The translations under genes and the position numbers were made by a program. The notes under the pieces are model-generated. The model had not been told where the DNA came from. It was given only the letters and a program-made list of their open reading frames with translations, and searched no databases. Below, piece by piece: positions 41,160 through 49,722 of a stretch of DNA of 64,000 nucleotides. Location of the stretch: positions 41,446 through 105,445 of the forward strand of contig JAADHJ010000016.1 of the NCBI GenBank assembly GCA_013151915.1. The letters are read 5' to 3'. Numbering within the stretch: position 1 is the first letter of the stretch; every line of letters starts with the position of its first letter. Source of the stretch: Deltaproteobacteria bacterium. Its GTDB lineage: Bacteria > BMS3Abin14.

Positions 41160-41533
41160 CATCGGAAAAGGGAGAGGTCCGCATGGGTGGTATTTACCCT
41201 GTGGTCTCGGGGGCCGAAGATGGTACAAGAAGCACTATTCGCCATAACTGCTTGATTTATAAGGGGTAACCAATATGCCTAAAAGTTGTGCAACTTGGAG
41301 GAAACCTTGATGAACGGTGAGGTGGCCTCACCTGTGCACAGGGTTTTCCACGACTTATCCACATTTTCTGTGGATAAGAAAAAGGAACTGTTATTTTACG
41401 GTAGTTTAAAAGAATTCCCCCATGTTCAGACAGGATGTGCGCTAAGCGTGCATCCCGGGGCGGGGGTGGAACCGGAGAGACTTTCTACGAGGTTGTCGAT
41501 GAAGAAGGTCGAGATGAAAGGAGAACGGGGTAA
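41160..41533. other. Gap between recG and ndk with DnaA-like boxes
   Basis: No convincing gene is seen. It contains AAGTTG-TG-CAACTT (41283-41296), the DnaA-like box pair, an AT-rich stretch (about 41380-41415) and, at 41433-41474, the second copy of the GGATGTGCGC/AAGCGTGCAT repeat first seen at 7102-7139. Confidence 0.55.
41355..41377. promoter_or_regulatory. Inverted pair of consensus DnaA boxes
   Basis: TTATCCACA (41355-41363) and TGTGGATAA (41369-41377) are both perfect DnaA-box matches, in inverted orientation with a 5-base spacer. TGTGCACAGG and TTTTCCACG lie just upstream and may be weaker boxes. An AT-rich stretch follows. It could bind DnaA, for example as a regulatory or titration site, or act as a hairpin. 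Confidence 0.5.
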
Positions 41534-41956
41534 ATGAAGGAGAGAACACTTTCGATCGTAAAACCGGACGGTGTGGAGAAATGCGTCATCGGGAATGTCC
41601 TGACCCGGTTTGAAGGCGCCGGTATGCGTATCCTCGCCATGAAGATGGTTCACCTTTCCCCCGAACAGGCCGGAGGATTTTATATCGTCCACAGGGCTCG
41701 ACCTTTCTACGGGGAACTGATTGATTACGTGTCCTCCGGTCCCATCGTCGTCCTTGTCCTTGAAGGCGGCAACGCCATAAAGACCGTCAGGGATATCATG
41801 GGCGCAACGGATCCGGCCGAAGCGGCGACTGGAACCATCCGCGCGGATCTGGCCGACAGTATTGAACGGAATATTGTCCACGGGTCCGATTCCCCGGAAT
41901 CCGCTGCCTACGAGATACCGTATTTCTTCCCGGAGATAGAGATTCATTCGAAGTGA
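41534..41956 (+). CDS. ndk: Nucleoside diphosphate kinase
   Basis: Ndk equalises nucleoside triphosphate pools by phosphate transfer. The 140-residue product has [13 protein letters not shown] at the N-terminus and the catalytic histidine in [21 protein letters not shown] near residue 117. AAAGGAG lies about 13 bases before the ATG. The stop overlaps the GTG start of rlmN (GTGA), so the two are translationally coupled. Confidence 0.95.
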   Translation: MKERTLSIVKPDGVEKCVIGNVLTRFEGAGMRILAMKMVHLSPEQAGGFYIVHRARPFYGELIDYVSSGPIVVLVLEGGNAIKTVRDIMGATDPAEAATGTIRADLADSIERNIVHGSDSPESAAYEIPYFFPEIEIHSK

Positions 41957-43002
41957 AAATCCAGATGAAAAATTTTTTCGATCAAACATTCGACCAGCTT
42001 GAAGCGACCATCGGTAAGATGGATCCGCGGGCCTACAGGGTCGAACAGGTGCTCAGGTGGGTCTACAGGATGGCGGTGGATGACTTTTCCCTGATGACAG
42101 ACATGCCGGGCGACATCAGGGAATCCCTTTCGGCTTCCATGGACCTGAAGCCCATGTCCCTGCAAAAAAGTGTTGGGGCAGCCGATGGAACCCTTAAATT
42201 CCTGTACCGGCTGGCCGACGGCGAACTCATAGAATCCGTTCTTATACCTGAAGACGGCCATAATACCCTCTGTATTTCCACACAGGCCGGTTGTGGAATG
42301 GGTTGCGGGTTCTGTGAAAGCGGAGCCCAGGGTTTCAGGAGGAATCTCTCCCAGGGCGAAATTCTGGCCCAGATCGTATATGCCATCCGGTATCTTGGAG
42401 ACAGGCGTTTCCTTCGAAACCTGGTATTTATGGGGATGGGCGAGCCTCTTTTAAACCTGGGATCACTCATCCCCGCCCTTGGTGTTATTCTTGACGGGAG
42501 AGGGTTTGATTTCAGCCCAAGAAGGGTTACGGTTTCCACCTGTGGTTGGGTGCCGGGTATCCGCCGGTTGGGAAGGGCGGACCTTGGTGTTAATCTGGCT
42601 CTTTCACTCAATGCGGCGGACGACGAGACCAGAAGCGCGATTATGCCTGTCAACAGAAAATATCCTCTCAGGACGGTTATGAACTCGATCCGTAAATTTC
42701 CGCGGCGTCCCCGGCAGAGGATCACCTTTGAATACGTCCTGATATCGGGTGTCAACGACCGTCCGGAAGATGCCGCGATGGTGGTGAAACTGCTTCATGG
42801 CATACCCGCCAAGGTCAACATCATCTCCTACAACAGGACCTCAGCGGGGTTTTCGGCCCCTGACTATGAGCGCATGGAGTGGTTTCAAAACCTGCTTGGC
42901 GGTTCGGGCCTGCTCGCAACGGTCAGAAGGAGCCGTGGAGAGGACATCGGCGCCGCCTGCGGGCAGTTGACGGCGTCCGCGGCGGGAGGCGTCGATGGCT
43001 GA
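41953..43002 (+). CDS. rlmN: Dual-specificity RNA methyltransferase RlmN
   Basis: RlmN is a radical-SAM enzyme that methylates C2 of adenine in 23S rRNA and some tRNAs. The 349-residue product has the cluster motif [11 protein letters not shown] (CxxxCxxC), the SAM-binding GMGEPLLN, the [12 protein letters not shown] segment and a conserved C-terminal cysteine region (GAACGQL). Start is a GTG overlapping the ndk stop. The next gene, a sigma factor, begins inside its last codons. Confidence 0.94.
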   Translation: MKIQMKNFFDQTFDQLEATIGKMDPRAYRVEQVLRWVYRMAVDDFSLMTDMPGDIRESLSASMDLKPMSLQKSVGAADGTLKFLYRLADGELIESVLIPEDGHNTLCISTQAGCGMGCGFCESGAQGFRRNLSQGEILAQIVYAIRYLGDRRFLRNLVFMGMGEPLLNLGSLIPALGVILDGRGFDFSPRRVTVSTCGWVPGIRRLGRADLGVNLALSLNAADDETRSAIMPVNRKYPLRTVMNSIRKFPRRPRQRITFEYVLISGVNDRPEDAAMVVKLLHGIPAKVNIISYNRTSAGFSAPDYERMEWFQNLLGGSGLLATVRRSRGEDIGAACGQLTASAAGGVDG

Positions 43003-43987
43003 GAAAAAGACCCGCGGGAGAGGGTCCGGGTCAAAAAAGGCCGGTAAGGCCGTCAAACCCGTGGAGATATTGCCGTCAGGGAAAGACCTGAAGAAGAAAG
43101 CGGCCATCAAGAAGGGGTCCACGCCATCGGATCGCCCGGTTCGATATGATCCTCTTTCCGCATTTTACAACGATATCAGGCATTACCCTGTTCTCACCCG
43201 GGAGGAGGAGAAGGCGCTCGCCATCCGTTATCACGAGGAAAACGATATCGATGCGGCCTACAGCCTGGTCACATCCAATCTTAAACTGGTCGTCAAGATC
43301 GCCATGGAATACCGCAGGCTCTGGAAAGAGATCATCGACCTTGTACAGGAGGGAAACGTCGGCCTGATGCAGGCGGTGAAGAAATACGACCCCTACCGGG
43401 GTGTGCGATTCTCCTCCTACGCCGCCTGGTGGATCAGGGCCTATATCATCCGTTACATAATGAACAATACGAGGATGGTGAAGCTTGGGACCACCCAGGC
43501 CCAGAGGACCCTTTATTTTCAGATGGGAAAGGAGAGGGAAAGACTCAGAAAGATGGGCATAGAACCGGACACAAAGGCCCTGGCCAAATCCCTCCAGGTC
43601 AAGGAGTCGGAGGTCGAGGAGATGACCCAGCGGCTGAGCGGCGGGGACGTGTCCATGGAGGCCGCCAGGGGAGACGCGGAAAGCGGGTTTACCATGCTGG
43701 ACGCAATTCCGTCCCCGGAACCGGGAGCGGACGAGATCGTAGCGGATGTTCAGGCGAGAACCATCTATCTCGAAAAACTTTCGGAGTTCGTCGCAGCTCT
43801 CTCCGAAAGGGACAGAAAAATCTTCACCTCCCGATGGATGCGGGACGATCCTTACACCCTGCAGGAAATTGGCGACAAACTTGGCATTACCCGGGAGAGA
43901 GTCCGTCAGTTGGAGGCCAGAATCATGAAGAATCTTAGGGCGTACCTGGAAAAAGAGGGCCTCAGCGGCTCAGATTTTTTCAGCTGA
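42995..43987 (+). CDS. rpoH: Sigma-70 family factor, RpoH (sigma-32)-like
   Basis: The 330-residue sigma factor has region 1.2 (DPLSAFYNDIRHYPVLTREEE), region 2 (NLKLVVKIAMEYRR, DLVQEGNVGLMQAVKKYDP, FSSYAAWWIRAYIIRYIM), an RpoH-box-like stretch (QAQRTLYFQMGKERERL, compare QRKLFFNLR), and region 4 with the helix-turn-helix TLQEIGDKLGITRERVRQLEARI. The N-terminus has a 50-residue basic extension. Heat-shock control is inferred from the RpoH box. Its neighbour is a DegP-type protease, and lon and hsp20 elsewhere in the window would be natural targets. It overlaps rlmN by eight bases. Confidence 0.85.
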   Translation: MAEKKTRGRGSGSKKAGKAVKPVEILPSGKDLKKKAAIKKGSTPSDRPVRYDPLSAFYNDIRHYPVLTREEEKALAIRYHEENDIDAAYSLVTSNLKLVVKIAMEYRRLWKEIIDLVQEGNVGLMQAVKKYDPYRGVRFSSYAAWWIRAYIIRYIMNNTRMVKLGTTQAQRTLYFQMGKERERLRKMGIEPDTKALAKSLQVKESEVEEMTQRLSGGDVSMEAARGDAESGFTMLDAIPSPEPGADEIVADVQARTIYLEKLSEFVAALSERDRKIFTSRWMRDDPYTLQEIGDKLGITRERVRQLEARIMKNLRAYLEKEGLSGSDFFS

Positions 43988-43997
43988 GAGGGGCCTC

Positions 43998-45449
43998 ATG
44001 CCGACTCTAAAGAAATTTCCCGGCTTCATAATACTTACACTGACACTGGTGTTGCTGACCGGAAAAACCGTGTCCGCCTCAGCCGATGTACAGAACGACG
44101 AAATCCTCGCCCTGAAAAATACCAGCCGTGCTTTCGTTCGGATAGCCAGGGACGTCACGCCGTCGGTTGTCAATATCAAGACCTTTCGGAAGGGTGGTGG
44201 GCCTGCCTCACTGGGCGATCACGGTTTTGGGGACATGCTGGAGCCTTTCAGGGAATTTTTTGGTGATGATTTTACCAGGCGCTTCTTCCGGACCCCCGAT
44301 GAGAGGATGGTCCAGCTTTCCCTGGGTTCCGGTGTCATCGTCAGGCCCGAAGGGATTGTCCTCACCAACAACCACGTAATAAAAGGAGCCGATCTTATCA
44401 AGGTCACGCTCCAGGATCGGACCGAGATCGAGGCCAGTGTTGTCGGAAGTGACCCCCGGACCGATATCGCCGTCCTGAAGCTGCCCCGGGGGTCCTATCC
44501 CAGCGCACGGATGGGGGATTCCGACTCCCTTGAAGTAGGTGAGTGGGTCGTTGCCATTGGAAACCCGTTCGGCCTGGGTAAGAGCGTGACGGTGGGTGTG
44601 GTCAGTGCCAAGGGAAGGGCCAACGTGGGAATTGCCGACCTGGAGGATTTTATCCAGACGGACGCCGCCATTAACCCCGGGAACAGCGGAGGACCGCTTA
44701 TCAACCTTCAGGGCGAGGTAATTGGAATCAACACCGCCATCTTCAGCAGAAGCGGGGGGTACCAGGGGATCGGATTCGCCATCCCGTCAAACATGGTCAA
44801 GACGATCCTGGAGAGCCTTCTGAAGACTGGAAAGGTCGTCCGTACAGATCTGGGCCTGCGCGTACAGGAGGCTACCGGAAACCTCATTGACGCCCTGGGA
44901 GCGGGAGATAGAAGAGGGGTTGTTGTAAACGAGGTAATCCCGGGAAGTGTAGCGGAAAAGGCCGGTATCGTTCGTGGAGATCTTATAGCCCGGGTCAGGG
45001 GGAGGGATGTCCCGGATGTGAATATCTTTTACACCGTTGTCAGCCTGCTCCCTGTCGATGAGAAGGTGCCGGTGGTTGTTATCAGAAAAGGGATTCCCAT
45101 TACGATCATGGTCAAGGCAGGCTTCCTCCCCCCCCGTCCCCAGGATTCATCGGTAAGGCTGAGAACGGCGCTGGGTTTTTCCGTAGAGGAGTTGACCGAG
45201 GATGTGGCCTCCAGGCTTGGATACAGATATGAACGAGGGGTCCTCGTGACGGCAGTGGTCAGATACAGCAAGGCGGACAGGGCCGGAATCGAGCCCGGCG
45301 ATCTCGTGCTGGGTGTAAACGGCCATGATACGCCCGATTTGAAGGCCTTCCAGACACGGTTCAAGGCCATGGAGTGGGGTTCGGAAGTCGCTCTCAAAAT
45401 GGAGAGGGGCACCAAAACGTACAGCGTGACCATGATTCTGACACAATAG
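43998..45449 (+). CDS. degP: DegP/HtrA-type periplasmic serine protease
   Basis: HtrA proteases degrade or refold damaged envelope proteins. The 483-residue product has a signal peptide (FIILTLTLVLLTG), a trypsin-like domain with the full catalytic triad (LTNNHVIKGAD, DPRTDIAVLKL, NPGNSGGPLINLQGEVIG) and two PDZ domains (around GVVVNEVIPGSVAEKAGI and GVLVTAVVRYSKADRAGIEPGD). Length and order are those of the Do/DegQ family. It starts 10 bases after the sigma-32-like gene, which suggests a shared envelope/heat-stress transcript. Confidence 0.93.
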   Translation: MPTLKKFPGFIILTLTLVLLTGKTVSASADVQNDEILALKNTSRAFVRIARDVTPSVVNIKTFRKGGGPASLGDHGFGDMLEPFREFFGDDFTRRFFRTPDERMVQLSLGSGVIVRPEGIVLTNNHVIKGADLIKVTLQDRTEIEASVVGSDPRTDIAVLKLPRGSYPSARMGDSDSLEVGEWVVAIGNPFGLGKSVTVGVVSAKGRANVGIADLEDFIQTDAAINPGNSGGPLINLQGEVIGINTAIFSRSGGYQGIGFAIPSNMVKTILESLLKTGKVVRTDLGLRVQEATGNLIDALGAGDRRGVVVNEVIPGSVAEKAGIVRGDLIARVRGRDVPDVNIFYTVVSLLPVDEKVPVVVIRKGIPITIMVKAGFLPPRPQDSSVRLRTALGFSVEELTEDVASRLGYRYERGVLVTAVVRYSKADRAGIEPGDLVLGVNGHDTPDLKAFQTRFKAMEWGSEVALKMERGTKTYSVTMILTQ

Positions 45450-45484
45450 GGCGCAGGGCTGGTCTGACTGTTCCGTCCTTTCTC

Positions 45485-45784
45485 CTACGATTTTTCCTCC
45501 AGGGCCCGGCATTCCCGGATGACCGTCTCGAAAATCCGTTGGAGGGAGTCGGTGGACAGCGGGCCGGACGCAGATCTGACGATGGTGTCCAGGATGCTCT
45601 TTTCCCTCACGGAATCATGGATCGGCAGCCCCAGGGAGGTTTTTATCTCCCCCGCTTTTATGGCGAGCTCCGCCCTTTCCTGAAAAAGCGCAATGGTCCG
45701 GACGTCTATTTCGTCGATGGAAGATCTGATGTCGGACAACCTGTCCGGGTGATCCGCTGTCTTCGGCCGTTTGCCATCCGTCAT
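45485..45784 (-). CDS. Chorismate mutase, AroQ type
   Basis: This enzyme converts chorismate to prephenate for phenylalanine and tyrosine synthesis. The 99-residue product is an all-helical AroQ domain: RLSDIRSSIDEIDVRTIALFQERAELAIKAGEIK has the conserved Arg, Asp, Arg and Lys positions, followed by HDSVREKSILDTIV. It is a stand-alone mutase without a fused dehydratase. It starts within the stop of nadB (ATGA overlap), so the two genes are translationally coupled although their pathways differ. Confidence 0.88.
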   Translation of the reverse strand: MTDGKRPKTADHPDRLSDIRSSIDEIDVRTIALFQERAELAIKAGEIKTSLGLPIHDSVREKSILDTIVRSASGPLSTDSLQRIFETVIRECRALEEKS

Positions 45785-47406
45785 CTCCTGGTCTCCTCGT
45801 TCTTCCTGTTGATGATCGTGTCGAACTTCAGGCTGTCGTCGCTTTCAGGATAGTCCAGGGTAAAATGGAGCCCCCGGCTTTCCTTCCTTGCCATAGCGCA
45901 GCGCACAATCAATGAGCCCACGGTGACCAGATTTCTCAACTCTATGAGCTCGCGAGTGATGCGGAAGTTCCAGTAATATTCATCAACCTCCCGCTGGAGG
46001 AGATCGATCCGGTGCTTGGCCCTCTCCAGCCTTCGGTTGGTGCGGACGATCCCCACATAGTTCCACATGGTCCTGCGGATCTCGTCCCAGTTGTGTGTAA
46101 TGACCACCTGTTCGTCGGAATCCACCGCGTCACCCGGGTCCCAATCAGGGATGTGGGGCATAGGAGCCGAAGAGATTGCCCCCCAGTCCCTTTTCAGGGC
46201 ATCGGCTATATGGTCCGCCATGACAACGGCTTCCAGCAGCGAATTGCTGGCGAGACGGTTGGCGCCGTGCAGACCGGTGCAGGCCACCTCACCACAGGCG
46301 AAAAGCCCGGGAACGGTTGTTTTTCCGTCCATGTCGGTCAGGACCCCGCCGCAGGTATAATGCGCCGCCGGGACAACCGGAATGGACTCCTTCGTCATGT
46401 CGTACCCGAGTTGGAGACACCTTTCATAAATGTTCGGGAAACGTTCCATGATCTGTTTCGCCGGTTTATGGGTGCTGTCCAGCAGGACGTAGTCGTCCCC
46501 GCTCTTCTTGAGTTCGGAGTCGATGGCCCTGGCGACAATGTCACGGGGCGCAAGGTCTTTCATGGGATGGTACCTCTCCATGAACGCCTCGCCGTCCATG
46601 GTTCGGAGGACGGCCCCTTCGCCTCGAACGGCCTCGCTGATGAGGAATGATTTCGCCTCAGGATGGAAAAGGCATGTGGGATGGAACTGAATGAACTCCA
46701 TGTTCGCCACATCGGCGCCCGCACGGTAGGCCATGGCCACACCGGCGCCGGTGGCCACCTCGGGATTGCTGGTGTACAGATAAACCTTCCCGGATCCCCC
46801 GCTGGCAAGGATTACCGCACGGGCGGACCAGGGGATAACCTCGCCGGATTCCGCACTGTGAACGTAGCAGCCGATGCATCTGTTTTCAGGGGTGGCATCC
46901 GTCCCTTTCACGCCTCCCGAAAGGCCGGCCGTAACCAGGTTCAGCGCTGTATGGTTTTCCAGGAGGTCGATACGGTCCGAGGTGCGGACGGTCTGGAGCA
47001 AGGCCCTTTCAACTTCCCTGCCCGTCATGTCCGCCGCGTGTACGATGCGACGGTGGGAGTGGCCTCCCTCTCTTCCCAAATCCAGTTCGCCCTTCGCGGA
47101 AACATTAAACCTGGCGCCAAAATCGATCAGTTCCCTGATGGCCTGGGGCCCCTCACGCACTATTGATTCCACGGCCTCGCTGCGGCAGAGGCCCGCTCCG
47201 GCGGTATGGGTATCCCTTATGTGGTATTCAAAACGGTCCGCGCTATCCAGGACGGTCGCTATCCCTCCCTGGGCCTGGGATGTTGATGTGTCATCCGCTT
47301 CCTTCTTGGTAATAATCGTTACCCTGGCGAACTTGGACAGGTTCAGGGCCGCCGTGAGCCCCGCCACCCCGCTGCCGATTATCAGGATGTCGCTTTCTCT
47401 GGCCAT
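45781..47406 (-). CDS. nadB: L-aspartate oxidase
   Basis: NadB oxidises L-aspartate to iminoaspartate, the first step of de novo NAD synthesis, and can use fumarate as acceptor without oxygen. The 541-residue FAD enzyme has the dinucleotide motif DILIIGSGVAGLTAALN, STSQAQGGIA, RIVHAADMTGREV, GGSGKVYLYTSNPEVATGAGVAMA, FIQFHPT, the active-site EAVRGEGAVL and LFACGEVACTGLHGANRLASNSLLEA. The length is normal. Chorismate mutase is encoded immediately downstream. Confidence 0.95.
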   Translation of the reverse strand: MARESDILIIGSGVAGLTAALNLSKFARVTIITKKEADDTSTSQAQGGIATVLDSADRFEYHIRDTHTAGAGLCRSEAVESIVREGPQAIRELIDFGARFNVSAKGELDLGREGGHSHRRIVHAADMTGREVERALLQTVRTSDRIDLLENHTALNLVTAGLSGGVKGTDATPENRCIGCYVHSAESGEVIPWSARAVILASGGSGKVYLYTSNPEVATGAGVAMAYRAGADVANMEFIQFHPTCLFHPEAKSFLISEAVRGEGAVLRTMDGEAFMERYHPMKDLAPRDIVARAIDSELKKSGDDYVLLDSTHKPAKQIMERFPNIYERCLQLGYDMTKESIPVVPAAHYTCGGVLTDMDGKTTVPGLFACGEVACTGLHGANRLASNSLLEAVVMADHIADALKRDWGAISSAPMPHIPDWDPGDAVDSDEQVVITHNWDEIRRTMWNYVGIVRTNRRLERAKHRIDLLQREVDEYYWNFRITRELIELRNLVTVGSLIVRCAMARKESRGLHFTLDYPESDDSLKFDTIINRKNEETRR

Positions 47407-47527
47407 CTCTTTCTCCCATTCGTTCCGATTTTGAAATTCATGAGGTTGCCGGCCGGGTGGCGCCCGGAGAAGGTTACACTTGCCTTATGATGGTTTTTCA
47501 GGTCGTGTTTCAGAACGATAATATCGA

Positions 47528-47601
47528 CAGGGTCGTAATAAAGTCCATTCGTGGCTTTTTACCCCACGGAAAGCGAAAAGTATCATTTCCGCTTCTCTCA
47601 C
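47528..47601 (-). repeat. Multi-hairpin repeat, partial (minus orientation)
   Basis: Only the fourth and fifth modules are present: GAGAAGCGGAAATG/CTTTTCGCTTTCC and GTAAAAAGCC/GGACTTTATTAC. It lies upstream of nadB; the rest of the gap 47407-47732 shows no other gene. Confidence 0.75.
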
Positions 47602-47732
47602 ACCCAAATTAACACATTTATTCAGGGTGGAAAAGATATATGCTCCGGTGAGTTGCGCATGATGGGACTTGCGCCTGCTTGACCCATTTGGTATTAATAG
47701 CCCGGTCGCCTGAGACCATAGGGAGGTTTGTT

Positions 47733-48551
47733 GTGTTCGTGCTGAAACCGGAGCTTGATGAGGTTCCTTTCCTGCCCGACGACCTTGTGAAGGTCAACCG
47801 CGGGATGAACATGGTTAAAGTTTCAGTGGGCGAACACCATTCTGAACCGGCGGAGGTATATATCGCAACCGCCCAGGACGGCGGAAACCTCTCGACCTAC
47901 ATTGTTTTCTACCTGACAGAGCCGGGGGTCAGGGCCCTTTACGGTTTTGATGGAAATCCCTATCCTTCGCCGCAGAGAATAAACGTTGAGACGGAAGCCC
48001 TGGAGTTCGTTGAGGAGATGGGGGCCATCCTTGAGGACATAGGGTGGGAGACAATGTCCGCCGAAAACAGAATGGGCTGGCTGGGTCAGCAGTTCCTGTT
48101 TTCCCCGGAGGATGAACTCGCCGAGATGGATCCGGAACCGGGGGAAGTTGAAAGTGATGATATTTTAGAAGAGATTCAGATTGTGGAACCCTTGTCCGTG
48201 GAAACGGAAGATGTTGTTGGCGAGGAAATCGAACCCGGGTCGGCCGGGGAGCCCGTCCGGGCTGCCGAGACGGAAGAGGACCCTGAGGAAAATGATGTTG
48301 AGCTGAAAAGAACCCTGGACGGAGGGGACGGAAAGATAGTTTTTGCCGAAGATCAGTTCGACGAGATGCTCAAGAAGGCGTTTATCAACCCCTCGGACGA
48401 TGTTTCCGCCGGGGGGCCGGATCCCGGGAAAGAACAGCGACCTCCGGAAATCGCCGAGGTCGTCAAGGCAGAGCCGGACCCTCATGGTTCTCCCGCAGCT
48501 GAAGAGTTTTCTGATGCGGAAAGAATTCTCCGATTTCTGTCCAAAATGTGA
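47733..48551 (+). CDS. Unknown protein with conserved-looking N-terminal domain and acidic tail
   Basis: The 272-residue product begins FVLKPELDEVPFLPDDLVKVN and has a compact N-terminal part of about 115 residues with a mixed alpha/beta pattern (EVYIATAQDGGNLSTYIVFYL, VETEALEFVEEMGAILEDIGW). A long, strongly acidic, probably disordered tail follows. I do not recognise the family. GGGAGG lies 6 bases before the GTG at 47733; the frame is open further upstream without a better start. The stop TGA is formed at the first base pairs of the multi-hairpin repeat at 48550. A pilW/tgl-like gene follows on the same strand. Confidence 0.72.
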   Translation: MFVLKPELDEVPFLPDDLVKVNRGMNMVKVSVGEHHSEPAEVYIATAQDGGNLSTYIVFYLTEPGVRALYGFDGNPYPSPQRINVETEALEFVEEMGAILEDIGWETMSAENRMGWLGQQFLFSPEDELAEMDPEPGEVESDDILEEIQIVEPLSVETEDVVGEEIEPGSAGEPVRAAETEEDPEENDVELKRTLDGGDGKIVFAEDQFDEMLKKAFINPSDDVSAGGPDPGKEQRPPEIAEVVKAEPDPHGSPAAEEFSDAERILRFLSKM

Positions 48552-48658
48552 TGACTTCGTAAGAAGTCATCACCGCGCCGCTTAAGGGGCGCTCAAATCG
48601 AAGATTTGTGAGGAAAGCGGAAATGACATTTTTCGCTTTCCGTGGAGTAAAAAGCCAT
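48550..48658 (+). repeat. Multi-hairpin repeat joined to a gene end
   Basis: GATGACTTCGTAAGAAGTCATC, GCGCC/GGGGCGC, AAATCGAAGATTT, GGAAAGCGGAAA/TTTTTCGCTTTCC and the first arm of module 5 (GTAAAAAGCCATCC) are present. The distal arm is missing. The first TGATGA supplies the stop of the upstream gene. Confidence 0.85.
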
Positions 48659-48697
48659 CCTACCAGATGTGAGAAACCCATTTCCAAGGAGGATAAG

Positions 48698-49474
48698 GTG
48701 TTGACCCGACCGAAGAGTGTGTTTCTCGGACTTTTCCTGCTGTTTTTTACTGTTTTTATTGCATCCTGTGTTTCCACACCGGAGAAAAAGTCGGTAGGTA
48801 TCCAGGAAGCTGATCTTCACCTCCGGATAGGTATCAATTATCTGGTGAAGGGAAATATCGAAATGGCCGATTTCGAGCTGAGCAAAGCGGAGCGTCTCAA
48901 TCCCCGTAATCCCGAGGTCCATTTCGCGCTTGGAACGGTAGACATTGCCAAAAAGGAATACGCTGAGGCCATTGTCCAGTTCAACCGGACCGTAGCTATC
49001 GACAAGGATTATGCCGACGCCTATAATAACATGGGTTTTGCTTATCTGAAATTAGGGCAGTGGGATAAGGCCATCCAATCCTGTAATAAGGCGCTGAAAT
49101 CCATCGGATACCAGACACCCGAGAAAGCTCTCACAATTATCGGCAAGGCCTACTACAGAAAGGGCGACAAGGGCAGGGCGATCGAATACCTTCAGCGGGC
49201 GCTTGCCATTGACCCGAAGGAGCCCCAGTCGGCCAACACCATGGCACGGATATACCTTGAGGATGGAAATGTCGATAAAGCCAAGCGTATCCTCTCGGGA
49301 GTCATAGAGAACCACCCCAATTACGCCAATGCCAGGTTGAATATGGGGATCGCCTTATATAAGGAGCAGGATTTCCGCGCCGCAAAAAAGGAGTTTAACA
49401 AGGTCCTGGAACTGGTGGACAAGAAAAGCGCTGAAGGGCAATTGGCCAGGGGCTACCTGGATCTTATTAAATGA
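48698..49474 (+). CDS. Type IV pilus assembly lipoprotein PilW/Tgl-like (TPR)
   Basis: Pilotins of this family help the PilQ secretin to assemble in the outer membrane. The 258-residue product has a lipoprotein signal (VFLGLFLLFFTVFIASC, lipobox cysteine at residue 24) and then about six TPRs (DLHLRIGINYLVKGNIEMADF, VHFALGTVDIAKKEYAEAIVQ, DAYNNMGFAYLKLGQWDKAIQ and others), the normal architecture. AGGAGG lies 5 bases before the GTG at 48698 and 8 before a TTG at 48701. A longer frame to 48608 exists only because the repeat is open. Its stop lies at the edge of the next repeat copy. Confidence 0.82.
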   Translation: MLTRPKSVFLGLFLLFFTVFIASCVSTPEKKSVGIQEADLHLRIGINYLVKGNIEMADFELSKAERLNPRNPEVHFALGTVDIAKKEYAEAIVQFNRTVAIDKDYADAYNNMGFAYLKLGQWDKAIQSCNKALKSIGYQTPEKALTIIGKAYYRKGDKGRAIEYLQRALAIDPKEPQSANTMARIYLEDGNVDKAKRILSGVIENHPNYANARLNMGIALYKEQDFRAAKKEFNKVLELVDKKSAEGQLARGYLDLIK

Positions 49475-49562
49475 ATCGAAGATTTGCGAGGAAAGTGAAA
49501 ATGACATTTTTCGCTTTCCATTGAGTAAAAAGCCATGGATGGACTTTTTACGACCTTATCAA
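49474..49562 (+). repeat. Multi-hairpin repeat, partial copy 1 of a tandem pair
   Basis: AATCGAAGATTTGCGAGG begins inside the pilW stop, followed by modules 4 and 5 and CGACCTTATCAA. A second, fuller copy follows after four bases. Confidence 0.85.
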
Positions 49563-49566
49563 TAAT

Positions 49567-49701
49567 GATGACTTCTTGTGAAGTCATCATCGCGCCCTCT
49601 TTAGGGCGCCCAAATCGAAGATTTGTGAGGAAAGCGGAAATGACATTTTTCGCTTTCCGTTGAGTAAAAAGCCATGGATGGACTTTTTACGATCTTATCA
49701 A
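49567..49701 (+). repeat. Multi-hairpin repeat, full copy 2 of a tandem pair
   Basis: All five modules are present (GATGACTTCTTGTGAAGTCATC, GCGCCC/GGGCGC, AAATCGAAGATTT and the two AT-rich stems). The end CGATCTTATCAA lies 21 bases before the RodZ-like start. Confidence 0.88.
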
Positions 49702-49722
49702 TGCTGAAAGTGTGTGCCGCCG

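Noticed and set aside
41355..41377. Chromosomal replication origin
   Set aside because: Two perfect boxes alone do not make an origin. No origin-linked gene is nearby and GC skew cannot be judged from one window, so it is kept only as a DnaA-box pair.
41286..41537. Open frame of about 80 codons between recG and ndk
   Set aside because: It runs through the DnaA-like boxes and through the GGATGTGCGC repeat that also occurs at 7102-7139 in non-coding sequence, and its protein has no recognisable pattern. It is treated as non-coding.
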